Counted from the stretch's first letter, positions 51,672 to 60,293 are shown. The stretch is 64,000 bases of DNA from Candidatus Nitrosopumilus sp. (GCA_029864805.1 JAOTSS010000001.1:17454-81453), one strand, 5' to 3'. Notes: generated by a model not told the origin, from the sequence alone. Numbers and translations are program-made.

Positions 51672-52760
51672 TTATTTGCTCTTGTTGTATTTGTCTAGAA
51701 TCACCTGGTCAAGACCTGTCAATGCATCAATGAAGGTTCCAAATTCGCCAATATGCATGGTAGTGGTAGTTGGAACTAATGCTTCAGCGCCATACAAGTC
51801 CTTCAAAATGTGGTTGTTCTCATCATAATTGAGTTCAACTAGTGCATCAACAAGTGCTTCTTTGGTAGACTCTGACATATCAGAACTTACCATGAATACA
51901 TGGGATGGTACAGGCCCAATTGTTGTAACTGGACGTAATTTCACTTGATCTTCTAATTCGAGATATTTTTGTGGAGCAATATCTGACCCAAATGCGACAT
52001 CAACATTTTCATTGAGTAGCAATTCCAATGCGGCTTTGTAACCTCCAGTAAAGGCATAACTTTCAAAGTTTTTTACCAGTGCTGATTCCAAAGCAACTAT
52101 GTCATCACCTTCGATGGTAATGTGTCCTCCAGTAACTAATGTTCCCATAGGTCTAACAAAACCAGATGAACCAGTAATGCTAGTAAATGCAACTCGTTTA
52201 CCTACTGCGTCTTCTAATGAATGAATGGAATCATTATCAGCTAAAGCCCATACAGTTGCCTGATAGTTTACTTTGCCTGCAACAAGTTCTGCCAATACTG
52301 CTTCTGCACCTGTCCTCTGATGGGTAATCCAACCAGGTCCTGTGTCCATAAATGCAGCATCAATGTGGCCAAATCTCATTCCTTCGATAATGGTCTCATA
52401 ATTTGTTGGGACTACTATTTCAACATCGATACCAAGTTCTGCCTCTAGAAATTTTTCTAGTGCTTGTGCCTTTGGAGTTAACTCATCGGCTTTTTCAACT
52501 GGAATAAAACCAATGGTCAAAGTATCAACATCAATGTCATTTGATTCAGATGAAACGTCGATGATGTCATTTTCAAGAAGGAATTTGATTCCATTTAGAA
52601 AGGTTGCATCATCTACAGCACCATCAGCCCACCAACCAGCATTTGATTTAATCCATTCTGGAACTAAACTTTCAGCTTGTACATTTTGGGCCAAGGGGAC
52701 AGTTGCAACACCAATCACTGCAATTACAGCGATTAACGTCAGTGTTAATTGTCGTTTCAT
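51672..52760 (-). CDS. phnD: phosphonate-type ABC transporter substrate-binding protein with thaumarchaeal N-terminal domain
   Basis: The 362-residue protein has a signal peptide (residues 1-30). A 40-residue domain PEWIKSNAGWWADGAVDDAT, continuing to about residue 72, follows; I recall it as a common module in thaumarchaeal secreted proteins. Then comes the PhnD fold starting DVDTLTIGFIPVEKADELTP, with FGHIDAAFMDTGPGWITHQR and VAFTSITGSSGFVRPMGTLV as ligand-loop regions. It would bind phosphonate, phosphite or a phosphate ester. It is the first gene of the phnDCE operon. Confidence 0.9.
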   Translation of the reverse strand: MKRQLTLTLIAVIAVIGVATVPLAQNVQAESLVPEWIKSNAGWWADGAVDDATFLNGIKFLLENDIIDVSSESNDIDVDTLTIGFIPVEKADELTPKAQALEKFLEAELGIDVEIVVPTNYETIIEGMRFGHIDAAFMDTGPGWITHQRTGAEAVLAELVAGKVNYQATVWALADNDSIHSLEDAVGKRVAFTSITGSSGFVRPMGTLVTGGHITIEGDDIVALESALVKNFESYAFTGGYKAALELLLNENVDVAFGSDIAPQKYLELEDQVKLRPVTTIGPVPSHVFMVSSDMSESTKEALVDALVELNYDENNHILKDLYGAEALVPTTTTMHIGEFGTFIDALTGLDQVILDKYNKSK

Positions 52761-52785
52761 GATAAAAATCTTAGGAGAAGCTAAG

Positions 52786-52794
52786 TTATTTAAA
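52786..52794 (-). promoter_or_regulatory. TATA box of phnDCE
   Basis: The minus strand reads TTTAAATAA about 30 nt from the phnD ATG, predicting a transcription start within a few nucleotides of the start codon. Confidence 0.55.
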
Positions 52795-52803
52795 GTAGGT
52801 TTT

Positions 52804-52823
52804 CATTCCAGATTTCCATTCCA
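52804..52823 (-). promoter_or_regulatory. paired ATTCCA half sites upstream of phnD
   Basis: CATTCCA occurs twice in direct orientation (52804-52810 and 52817-52823), 13 bp apart, directly upstream of the TATA box. It is a possible operator, for example for the winged-helix proteins encoded next door. Confidence 0.35.
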
Positions 52824-52857
52824 AATCTATAGAATGAGAATGTTAAAAATTACAAAA

Positions 52858-53208
52858 TCATGAATTGGATTTGGGATTTTCAGTATTGGGGTACAAATTC
52901 AAACTGGGCTCTAGATTATCTAAAATGATTTCCACTTTGCCAATCCTACTACGGTAAAGCTTTATTTTTTTACCCTCTGGAGAAATTACATACTTGTCTA
53001 CTTCAGCAAGTGCAAGATCTTCTAGAACAGATAATGTTTTGTAAACAGTTGAAAGTGATATTTTTAATTCCTCGGCAATCTGTGTCGCATCTTTTGATTT
53101 ATTTTTAACTGAAAATAAAACGGCTCTAGTACAGACATTCGTTAGAGATTCTATGATTTTTTGAGTAATGTCAAACTCGGATAATTGGATAATGTTGGAT
53201 TTTGACAT
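52858..53208 (-). CDS. winged-helix transcriptional regulator, tandem paralogue 2
   Basis: The 116-residue protein has a winged-helix domain: LTNVCTRAVLFSVKNKSKDA, recognition part ISLSTVYKTLSVLEDLALAE, and wing SPEGKKIKLYRSRIGKVEII. It is about 40% like its upstream neighbour by eye and starts 9 nt after the neighbour's stop. I use the ATG at 53206-53208 rather than a GTG three codons upstream. It ends 98 nt upstream of phnD, so it may regulate that transporter; inference. Confidence 0.82.
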   Translation of the reverse strand: MSKSNIIQLSEFDITQKIIESLTNVCTRAVLFSVKNKSKDATQIAEELKISLSTVYKTLSVLEDLALAEVDKYVISPEGKKIKLYRSRIGKVEIILDNLEPSLNLYPNTENPKSNS

Positions 53209-53217
53209 CAAAACCAC

Positions 53218-53547
53218 TCAATTTGACACCAATGTTAGGGTCGGCTCAGGTTTCCTAATAGAGATATCAGCTTTGCTGATTCTACTACGGTAAACCTTGT
53301 ATTTTCTACCTTTATCTGATAGCAGCCACTTTTCAACTTCGATTAATGTAAGCTCTTCAAGATCCCCTAATTTCTTGTAGACTGAGCTAAGAGGGATTTT
53401 TAGTTTAACTGAAAGTTCTGCTGCAGTGTTTCCTTTTTTGATGATTGAAAACAAAATTGCTCGAGATTCTGAATCTGCTAATGCCTCTATTACTTTTTGA
53501 GTGATGTCGTATTTTTTTAGTTGTGGCAAAGTTAATCTCCGTGACAT
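53218..53547 (-). CDS. winged-helix transcriptional regulator, tandem paralogue 1
   Basis: The 109-residue protein has the same layout as its neighbour: YDITQKVIEALADSESRAIL, KLKIPLSSVYKKLGDLEELT and DKGRKYKVYRSRISKADISI. The two share the pattern ITQKxIExL and KxYRSRIxK. Tandem duplication of a small ArsR/TrmB-like regulator is clear. It lies between the cbt genes and the phn operon, and could control either. Confidence 0.84.
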   Translation of the reverse strand: MSRRLTLPQLKKYDITQKVIEALADSESRAILFSIIKKGNTAAELSVKLKIPLSSVYKKLGDLEELTLIEVEKWLLSDKGRKYKVYRSRISKADISIRKPEPTLTLVSN

Positions 53548-53618
53548 GTAATTATCAAAAAATATTTAGGGATATTTAAACGAGATGCTCTTATTCTCGT
53601 TCTAAAGAATTAGAACAA

Positions 53619-54347
53619 TCAAGTATAATGTGGAGTTGTTTCTTTGTGAGATTCAAACCTATTCCAAAAGAATCCCAAAATCAGCCCCATAGATGCCCAA
53701 AAAGAGGTAACCCCAAGAACAGACATGATTCTAAATTCATTTACAAGATTCATTGGGGCAGTAATTTTATCAGGGTTTTCAGGCATTGCAAAGAACACTG
53801 CAGAGATAAAAACGGTATAACTGATTAGTGCAACAAGTTTTTTCTTGTTTTGAAATTTCTTTGATAACTTGTAAAAAGCAATTGCCCCCAATCCCGATAT
53901 TGTAATAAAAGAAAGATACAAGATTGCTCGTAACACTACGGTCTCCCCGTCACCTACAGTTGGAGGATTTGCAGGGTATTTTAGAAATGGAATAATGTAT
54001 AGGGTAAACCACATAATACCTGATAAAATTACTGCTTTTTTGATCACATTGTTTCCAGGTAATGCATTTCTAGATAATGCAAAAACTATTCCAAAAAGAG
54101 AACCAACAGACATTCCCAAGATAACCCCTGCTACAATCTGTCCACTTTTTTGCCATATTCGATATCCTTCATATTCTACCCAAAATTCAGGAGTGTCTTC
54201 TTCACCTGATGCAAAAAGATTTTGGTTTTCAATCCCAATTGCTTGATCAAGATATGGCTCTACAATTACAAAATTAACGGTGCCATGAATAAAGCCTGCA
54301 AACGCACCTGAAACTAGCACTATTGTAATAAAAAGAGATGTTTTCAT
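53619..54347 (-). CDS. cbtA: CbtA family cobalt transporter subunit
   Basis: The 242-residue protein has about six membrane helices and the CbtA pattern: LVSGAFAGFIHGTVNFVIVE at the N-terminus, then GAFGS-like VGSLFGIVFALSRNALPGNN and IMWFTLYIIPFLKYPANPPT. CbtAB genes are often under cobalamin control in bacteria. It follows cbtB by 12 nt. The cobalamin adenosyltransferase at 35.9 kb fits cobalt need. Confidence 0.86.
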   Translation of the reverse strand: MKTSLFITIVLVSGAFAGFIHGTVNFVIVEPYLDQAIGIENQNLFASGEEDTPEFWVEYEGYRIWQKSGQIVAGVILGMSVGSLFGIVFALSRNALPGNNVIKKAVILSGIMWFTLYIIPFLKYPANPPTVGDGETVVLRAILYLSFITISGLGAIAFYKLSKKFQNKKKLVALISYTVFISAVFFAMPENPDKITAPMNLVNEFRIMSVLGVTSFWASMGLILGFFWNRFESHKETTPHYT

Positions 54348-54359
54348 GAAAAAGAACTC

Positions 54360-54575
54360 CTAGTGACAGGGAAATCCTGCTGCATGTCTCATATCATGAG
54401 TGAGTTCATGAATGTAAAGATCCGTAAATGCTTGTTCTCCATAAACTATACTAAAGATATGTCCTTGATCAAATCCTACAACAAATAACCCTGCTGCAAA
54501 GATTATGGCTAGTGCAACTATTGCTAGTTTGGAAGCACCAGTTTTAGACACATTAATTTGTCTTAATTCAGACAT
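54360..54575 (-). CDS. cbtB: CbtB family cobalt transporter subunit
   Basis: The 71-residue protein has one membrane helix (residues 17-37) and the His-rich C-terminal motif LYIHELTHDMRHAAGFPCH, diagnostic of CbtB, which should bind cobalt outside. Operon with cbtA. No riboswitch-like leader was recognised upstream. Confidence 0.87.
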   Translation of the reverse strand: MSELRQINVSKTGASKLAIVALAIIFAAGLFVVGFDQGHIFSIVYGEQAFTDLYIHELTHDMRHAAGFPCH

Positions 54576-54720
54576 AACTCAAAACAATATCTGAATCTAT
54601 TTAAGCACTTGGATAATTTGTCCAATTTATAAAAGATTTAGAATAGATAGTATTAGAAAAGATCTGAAAAAAACAATTCAAATTTTACAAAACATTGTCT
54701 CAAGGAAAGGATCCAGTAAA

Positions 54721-55293
54721 GTGCTAACATTTAGCATACCTCACGTTTTCAAAGCTCTGCAATTATTATCAAAAGAGAGATTTGTAAGTAGAGCAACATT
54801 TGGAAAAGAGATCAATTTAGGAGAAGGTGCAGTAAAAACTTTGATTTCACATCTAAAGGAAGCAAAGATGATTGAAACAACAAAATCAGGTAGTTTTCTA
54901 ACGGACTATGGTAAAAAATTTACAACACAGATTCAAAAAGTCATTTCAAATGAATGTAAAATTAAAAAATGTAGTGTGGTCACTGGTAAAAACAATCATG
55001 CAGTAATTCTAAAAGGCTATGGTTTTTCAATAAAGTCAGGTTTAGAGCAAAGAGATTATGCTATTTTGTATGGTTCAACTGGATGCACTACAATTTTGTT
55101 TAAAGAGAATAAATTTGTCTTTCCGGGAGATTATAGAGATTGTTTTAGAAAGGACAAAAAGACGAAAAATTACATTGTAGAAAATTTATCTCCTGAGGAA
55201 GGAGATGTGATAATCATTTCATCATCAAATGATCCATTTGTTGCAGAAATTTCTGCAAAAAATTCTGCATTGTGGACTTTGGCTACAAATTAG
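54721..55293 (+). CDS. DUF4443 family protein with N-terminal winged helix
   Basis: The 190-residue protein begins with a winged-helix domain (HVFKALQLLSKERFVSRATF, then GEGAVKTLISHLKEAKMIET). A C-terminal domain follows with HAVILKGYGFSIKSGLEQRD and ILYGSTGCTTILFKENKFVF, the latter with cysteine ligands that might bind a metal or small molecule. It is divergent from cbtBA (145 nt between starts) and could regulate it. Start GTG at 54721. Confidence 0.75.
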   Translation: MLTFSIPHVFKALQLLSKERFVSRATFGKEINLGEGAVKTLISHLKEAKMIETTKSGSFLTDYGKKFTTQIQKVISNECKIKKCSVVTGKNNHAVILKGYGFSIKSGLEQRDYAILYGSTGCTTILFKENKFVFPGDYRDCFRKDKKTKNYIVENLSPEEGDVIIISSSNDPFVAEISAKNSALWTLATN

Positions 55294-55973
55294 CGAAGAT
55301 ATTTAGTCGTAATCGTTTTTCTCAAAATATGACACAAGTCTACCTGTTAGCAATTCCTGTTTTCATTGGAATCATTACGGGAATGTTTATGGTTTTTTTT
55401 CCAGAAACAGAAAATGATTCAAAACTGTTCACAGTTACAAAATTAATTAATAATGGCTCCCCAATTTTGGGTCAATCCAATGCACCGATAACAATTTTGG
55501 AATGGGGTGATTATCAATGTACTTTTTGTTACAAATTCCATGAGAATACTTTAAATGTCATCCATGAAGATTTCATCAAAACAGGCAAAGTAAAATTAGT
55601 CTTCAAAGACTTTCCTCTAAATGGACCGGATTCATTTTTAGCTGCAGAGGCAGCATATTGTGCAAATGATCAAGCAAAATACTGGCAATACCATGATGAG
55701 TTGTACAAAAACTGGGGTGGGGAAAGAACAGGTTGGATTACAAGGGAGTCTCTCGATAGATTTGCAGTTTCAACCAATTTGGATTTGAATGAGTTCAATG
55801 ATTGTCTTGATGAAAAAAAATACCAGGATAAAGTTATCGCCCTGCATGAGTTTGGTAAAAAAATAGGGATTGATGCAACACCGTCATTTTTAATCTTCAA
55901 TGAACAGAAAATAATCAAAATTAGAGGAAATCAACCACTTGAAGTATTTCTAAAAACATTTGATGAATTATAA
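55272..55973 (+). CDS. membrane-anchored DsbA-like thiol oxidoreductase
   Basis: The 233-residue protein has a basic N-terminus, a membrane helix (about residues 22-43), and a DsbA/thioredoxin_4 domain with WGDYQCTFCYKFH (C83, C86) and cis-proline loop IGIDATPSFLIF. It is a paralogue of 13703-14470 (both have NGSPxLG before the domain and KDF/YNxxGPDS inside it). The frame overlaps the DUF4443 gene by 22 nt if GTG at 55272 is the start; ATG at 55329 would lose most of the cytoplasmic N-terminus. Confidence 0.85.
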   Translation: MDFGYKLAKIFSRNRFSQNMTQVYLLAIPVFIGIITGMFMVFFPETENDSKLFTVTKLINNGSPILGQSNAPITILEWGDYQCTFCYKFHENTLNVIHEDFIKTGKVKLVFKDFPLNGPDSFLAAEAAYCANDQAKYWQYHDELYKNWGGERTGWITRESLDRFAVSTNLDLNEFNDCLDEKKYQDKVIALHEFGKKIGIDATPSFLIFNEQKIIKIRGNQPLEVFLKTFDEL

Positions 55974-56037
55974 TTTGTAAAAATGTCAGAATGAATACAA
56001 TCAAAATTAATATTCGCATGATCTGGAGTAAGCACAA

Positions 56038-57315
56038 ATGAAAAAAATAGATGTGGAAAAACAAGATTCAGTTAAACTCTATAAAATAAGAAAAACACTA
56101 GAAGAATTATCTAAAAAATCAGGAAGAGGAACGGAGTTAATCACAGTATACATTCCAAAAGGAAAACAACTTCACGAAATTATTGGTTCACTTCAACAAG
56201 AACAAGGAACTGCAGACAACATAAAATCAGATCTTACAAGATCACATGTGGTTGATTCGTTAGGAAAAGTTGTTCAGAGATTAAAAATGTACAAGAAAAC
56301 ACCAGAAAAAGGATTAGTGGTTTTTTGTGGAGCACTACCACCGGAAGGTGGAGGTCCATTAGGAAGTGAAGTTGTAACAGTTTGGGAGATTGAACCTCCA
56401 AAAGATCTAAATCAATATCTGTATCGCTGCGATGATCATTTTCATGTAGATATCCTAAAGGATATGCTAAAAGATGATAATCTAATTGGGTTTTTGGCAA
56501 TTGATGCAAAAGATGCAGGATGGGGATTGTTGCATGGAGATAAAATCGAAGTATTATCCCAAACAGGTTCAGGAGTTGCAGGAAAACACAGACAGGGTGG
56601 ACAGTCTGCAAAAAGATTTCAAAAACTCAGGGAGATGGAATTAACATATTATTTTAACAGAGTTGCTGAAACTACCAGAGAATATTTTATTGACATTTAT
56701 CCTATCAAAGGATTGGTAATTTCAGGCCCAGGTCCTACAAAAGAGGATTTTATTAATGGCAACTATCTTGAATACAGATTACAAAATATGATCATCAACA
56801 CAATCGATGCATCATATTCTGGTGCAGAAGGAATCCGCGAAGCCTTTGCAAAATCAGCAGACATCCTAGGTGACTTTAGAATGGTCGAAGAGAAAAAACT
56901 AGTGGAGGATTTGTTTAGGGAGATAAATACCAACTCTGGAAAAGGGTCATACGGGTTACAAGAAGTAATAGAGTTTCTAAAAAACAATGTTGTCAAGATA
57001 ATACTAATCACAGACAACACAAATTTACATCGAGTGGAAGGCAAATGTAAAAGATGTCAACATTTTCAAGAAGAAATTGTAGAAAGACCACAAGTCATTC
57101 CTAAAAAAACAGAATTTGCAAACAAACCTTGCCCTGGTTGTAACGCAATGGAAGTGGAAGTAAATGAACAAGATATTGTAGATTATCTGGAATTGCTGGC
57201 TGCAAAAACAGGTTCTCAATTAGAAGTTATTTCAGGAAGTGCCGAACATGGCAACATGCTTGCAAGTTTGGGAAAGATTGGCGCCATTTTGAGATACAAT
57301 CCCGGCCACGGTTAA
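56038..57315 (+). CDS. prf1: peptide chain release factor aRF1
   Basis: The 425-residue protein ends translation at all three stop codons. NIKS (residues 61-64) and YRCDDHF (129-135, the YxCxxxF motif) read the stop codon, and RQGGQS (GGQ at 187-189) triggers peptide release. The C-terminal domain has a zinc ribbon (GKCKRCQHFQE, then NKPCPGCNAME). Start ATG at 56038. It ends with a 4-nt overlap with the convergent HIT gene. Confidence 0.97.
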   Translation: MKKIDVEKQDSVKLYKIRKTLEELSKKSGRGTELITVYIPKGKQLHEIIGSLQQEQGTADNIKSDLTRSHVVDSLGKVVQRLKMYKKTPEKGLVVFCGALPPEGGGPLGSEVVTVWEIEPPKDLNQYLYRCDDHFHVDILKDMLKDDNLIGFLAIDAKDAGWGLLHGDKIEVLSQTGSGVAGKHRQGGQSAKRFQKLREMELTYYFNRVAETTREYFIDIYPIKGLVISGPGPTKEDFINGNYLEYRLQNMIINTIDASYSGAEGIREAFAKSADILGDFRMVEEKKLVEDLFREINTNSGKGSYGLQEVIEFLKNNVVKIILITDNTNLHRVEGKCKRCQHFQEEIVERPQVIPKKTEFANKPCPGCNAMEVEVNEQDIVDYLELLAAKTGSQLEVISGSAEHGNMLASLGKIGAILRYNPGHG

Positions 57316-57731
57316 GTAATAAAACTACGGATGTTTTTTGACAGATCAGCTAGTTCATCATCACGTGAAATTTGTCGTTTTGTCCAAATTGTCCCTTTGC
57401 TATTATATCTTGGAATGATGTGAATGTGTACATGGGGTATGATTTGTTTTGCAGCTCTGCCATTATTTTGACCTAGACTAAACGCATCAGCACCTGTTGC
57501 TTTTAAAATTGCATTTGCAATTTTTGGAACCAACGAAAAGATTTTTCCAACATCTTCTGAATCCATGTCCGTGATTCTTTCATGGTGTGTTCTAGGGATT
57601 ATTAAACTATGGCCTACATCAATTGGATATTTGTCCAAAAAAGCAACATGAAAATCATCTTCATAGAGTAAATGCCCATCTCTTTTCCCATCCAAGATTT
57701 CACAAAAAATACAATCCACAAGGATCAGCAT
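57312..57731 (-). CDS. HIT family nucleotide hydrolase/transferase
   Basis: The 139-residue protein has the histidine triad HVHIHIIP near residue 100, an N-terminal zinc-like CIFCEILDGKR, and HSLIIPRTHHERIT. It resembles bacterial and archaeal Hint/HIT proteins that cleave AMP conjugates. Likely start ATG at 57729-57731. Substrate unknown. Confidence 0.9.
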   Translation of the reverse strand: MLILVDCIFCEILDGKRDGHLLYEDDFHVAFLDKYPIDVGHSLIIPRTHHERITDMDSEDVGKIFSLVPKIANAILKATGADAFSLGQNNGRAAKQIIPHVHIHIIPRYNSKGTIWTKRQISRDDELADLSKNIRSFIT

Positions 57732-57798
57732 TTTGTGATTTTATTTATTGTTTTTATCGAATGGTTAATTAGGGTAATTTTTAGATCCAGAGCATCCT

Positions 57799-58395
57799 AT
57801 GGGTAGAAAAGAAAGAAGAGAGCGTGAACAAAAACGTGATAATTATGCTACTAGACATTCAGCCGAAAAAAGAAAGCAGACACTCATTGCAGTTGGAGTA
57901 CTAGTTGTAATTGCAGTCATTGTAGGATATGCCGGATGGATATTTGTCAATATGTCCGATAATGTGCCTGGCGGGCCTGAAAATGCAGGTGCATTAGGCA
58001 GTGAGCACGCACACGCAGGTATACTGGTGTCTATTTTTGGTGACGAATTTGATTTTTCGGCTCCGGCTTATCAGATTAAATCGAGTTGGATTCATTTTGA
58101 AGGAAGAGATGGTACAACAATCCACAAACATGCAACAGGTGTTACATTAGGATATCTCTTTGACACATTATCATTAGGCTTAGATGATCAGTGCTTTGTA
58201 TTCCAAGATGGGAGAAGTTTCTGTACAAATGAAGATTATAAACTAGCATTCTATGTTAACGGAGAGCAAATGCCAGATATTCGGGAACTTGAAATTCAAG
58301 AAGATGACAAAATCTTAATTGTGTATGGATCTGAGACTCCTGAAGAAGTAGATGCGCTTTTACTAAAACTAGAAAACAGAGAATTAATCAAGTAG
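57799..58395 (+). CDS. membrane-anchored His-motif protein, function unknown
   Basis: The 198-residue protein starts very basic (GRKERREREQKRDNYATRHS), has one membrane helix (about residues 28-50) and an outside domain. That domain carries SEHAHAGILVSIFGDEFDFS and the later TTIHKHATGVTLGYLFD, so at least four histidines in HxH and HKH pairs could bind a metal. Two cysteines (DQCFVFQDGRSFCTNED) may form a disulfide. I do not recognise a named family. It overlaps a convergent zinc-ribbon gene by 8 nt. Confidence 0.65.
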   Translation: MGRKERREREQKRDNYATRHSAEKRKQTLIAVGVLVVIAVIVGYAGWIFVNMSDNVPGGPENAGALGSEHAHAGILVSIFGDEFDFSAPAYQIKSSWIHFEGRDGTTIHKHATGVTLGYLFDTLSLGLDDQCFVFQDGRSFCTNEDYKLAFYVNGEQMPDIRELEIQEDDKILIVYGSETPEEVDALLLKLENRELIK

Positions 58396-58597
58396 AATTT
58401 TCCAATTCATCTTTTGTTGTAAATTGAGCCATTTTATCAAAGAACATGTAATATCCACATTTGGTACAACGTAATACAGTAAGCTCAGTTGTAAGAAACT
58501 CCTTATCTTCGAACCTTCCACTTAATTTTACATTTTCCCCAGCTATTGTTGCTTTGTTACTTTTACAAACGGGGCATTCAAGTGCCTTTTGTTCCAC
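58388..58597 (-). CDS. zinc-ribbon protein (69 aa)
   Basis: The protein has two CxxC pairs (ECPVCKSNK and LRCTKCGYYMF) around a beta strand region, a clear zinc ribbon. Start GTG at 58595-58597. No family function is known. It is convergent with the His-motif protein gene. Confidence 0.75.
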   Translation of the reverse strand: MEQKALECPVCKSNKATIAGENVKLSGRFEDKEFLTTELTVLRCTKCGYYMFFDKMAQFTTKDELENST

Positions 58598-58755
58598 GAA
58601 TTTCTCAAAAATGTTTACAATTTAAACTCAGTGAAAATTTAACAAATAATTATCTATTAATCTATTTGTACTCATAGATTCATTAAAAAACACAAGTTCC
58701 ATAGTATTCATTCTCAGTTCATCCAATACACAAACTACCTAAAAACCAAAAAAAA

Positions 58756-59082
58756 TCATATCGACTTGTTTTGTAAATAGATTTTATTGTTTGCTATTCT
58801 GAATGCATTCTTAGCTAATATGTCAAAACCTGCTACAGATACAATCAAACTTGCTACGATTGTAAGTTCAGACAAGTCAGAAAGCATCTGGTCTTGAATA
58901 ACCTCAATCTGAGGACCTATTATGGTAATGCCTACAACAAATGCAATGATTGCTGAGGCCGATACACTTCTAATATCGTACCCTTCTTTTGATTTTAACC
59001 AACCTAGAAGATTCTGTAGAATTACGCCCAGTGAGACTATGGCTATCGTCGCAACTACTGGAGATAATCCAAATATTTCCAT
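58756..59082 (-). CDS. hypothetical membrane protein (108 aa)
   Basis: Three hydrophobic segments (about residues 8-28, 43-58 and 74-90: VVATIAIVSLGVILQNLLGW, ASAIIAFVVGITIIGPQIEV, TIVASLIVSVAGFDILAK) suggest a three-helix membrane protein. No family is recognised. Confidence 0.6.
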   Translation of the reverse strand: MEIFGLSPVVATIAIVSLGVILQNLLGWLKSKEGYDIRSVSASAIIAFVVGITIIGPQIEVIQDQMLSDLSELTIVASLIVSVAGFDILAKNAFRIANNKIYLQNKSI

Positions 59083-59133
59083 ACTTAAATTACGTAAAAA
59101 ATGCTAAAGTAGGTTAGTTATCATTGATACGCG

Positions 59134-59183
59134 AACCTTAAAGCCATCGTACTAATGGTCGGAGGGCATATTCTGCAAGGGTT
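59134..59183. ncRNA. candidate structured RNA (GC-richer island)
   Basis: In a gene-free AT-rich stretch this piece is nearly half GC. AACCTT (59134-59139) can pair with AGGGTT (59178-59183; one G-U pair), and inside it CCAT (59144-59147) pairs with ATGG (59155-59158) over a seven-base loop. It does not fold as a tRNA. The strand cannot be decided. Confidence 0.3.
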
Positions 59184-59374
59184 ACTTTTAGATGCAAATC
59201 TAAATATTTTAAAAATAGAAAGAATCCAAAACTAAAGATAAAATGAGTTATTAAAACAAGGGTTTTATTTTAAACTACTTTGAATCTTCTTAAATCTTAA
59301 TAAATTATCTGATAGTTTTGAACATTCAATGTCATTCATGAATGATTTTTGTATTTGATATACAGCACATCATC

Positions 59375-59500
59375 ATGAGCAAAGAACTTTGCAAAGAATG
59401 TTCACATGAATTAAAGTTTCATTACAACTCATTTGATGGAAAAACATTCTGCAGTCAATGCAATCTGAGAGGTAGAGATTGTTATGCATTTGATGAATGA
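59375..59500 (+). CDS. small zinc-binding-like protein (41 aa)
   Basis: The frame reads MSKELCKECSHELKFHYNSF, then DGKTFCSQCNLRGRDCYAFD and E. Two CxxC pairs (C6-C9 and C26-C29) plus a further cysteine and two histidines fit a zinc ribbon. ATG start; lies alone in the gene-poor region. Function unknown. Confidence 0.6.
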   Translation: MSKELCKECSHELKFHYNSFDGKTFCSQCNLRGRDCYAFDE

Positions 59501-60003
59501 GCATTAACATAAGATAGCATAACATGAGTCAGAAAATATTTTGATGTAACAACCCAAAAGGGTTCAGATTAAGATCCATAATTAATCTTGAATTATTAAC
59601 CCAGACTATCGGTCGTGAAAAAGTATGACGGAAATCACAATCCCTTCTTTGCAAATAGCAATAATTCATTACAATTCAGATAATTCTGTTGTAATGTTTG
59701 GAATCACTTGATTACCGTCATATCCAATACAGATTCGTGGAATAAAAATACAGTTATGGAAATACTTGATACTTGTTTACTCATTACTCTATTTTTGAAC
59801 AATCGTACATAACATAGTCATTCTATCTTGAAAATACATTGCAACCTAGCACACATCTTTGATGAAATCAATAAAGTGTATCTGACCATGTATTTATAAA
59901 ATGAAAGATACTTTTTCTAAAAGGCATAATCTGTGATGATATGCTTGTTTTGATATCTAGGAGATTTTTGCTTAAAAGGAAGTACTATAATAGATAGAAC
60001 TAA
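59501..60003. other. gene-free stretch with two hairpins
   Basis: AACCC-AAAA-GGGTT (59551-59564) and AGATTAA...TTAATCT (59566-59588) are adjacent inverted repeats that could form two hairpins in a transcript. Apart from these I see only chance frames, such as a 28-codon one near 59624. Confidence 0.4.
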
Positions 60004-60293
60004 TCAGATATTCAATAATTTCTGTTCTAATTGTTTCATTTGTTCATCATCACATTGATCCGCACTCTCAATAATACAAAATTCCCTTACTTCCTGAAAT
60101 GCATCAAAACAGGATTGTAGTTCCTCAGAGTTAAGATCATCCTCACTACACGCATCCATCATCGATTCATAATTTATCGCAAATTGTGCTAAAACTTGTT
60201 CTCGTTTTTCAGTATCATCAGTAACATCTGACTTTATGCCAGTCCCAAAAAAATAATCCCTCCAATAATTGGGAGGATTAAAAAGAATTTCAT
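60004..60293 (-). pseudogene. frameshifted small secreted cysteine protein
   Basis: The first frame (ATG at 60291-60293) gives a signal/anchor MKFFLILPIIGGIIFLG and then stops. The +1-shifted frame continues TGIKSDVTDDTEKREQVLAQ, then NYESMMDACSEDDLNSEELQ, SCFDAFQEVREFCIIESADQ and CDDEQMKQ to a stop at 60004. Joined, they make a 96-residue secreted helical protein with four cysteines spaced like paired disulfides. The break is at seven A (60247-60253); eight would restore the frame. It is either a homopolymer sequencing error, phase-variable slippage, or true decay. Confidence 0.55.

Noticed and set aside
59120..59190. possible tRNA or tRNA fragment
   Set aside because: No T loop, anticodon arm or acceptor stem of the right length can be formed; kept only as a candidate structured RNA.
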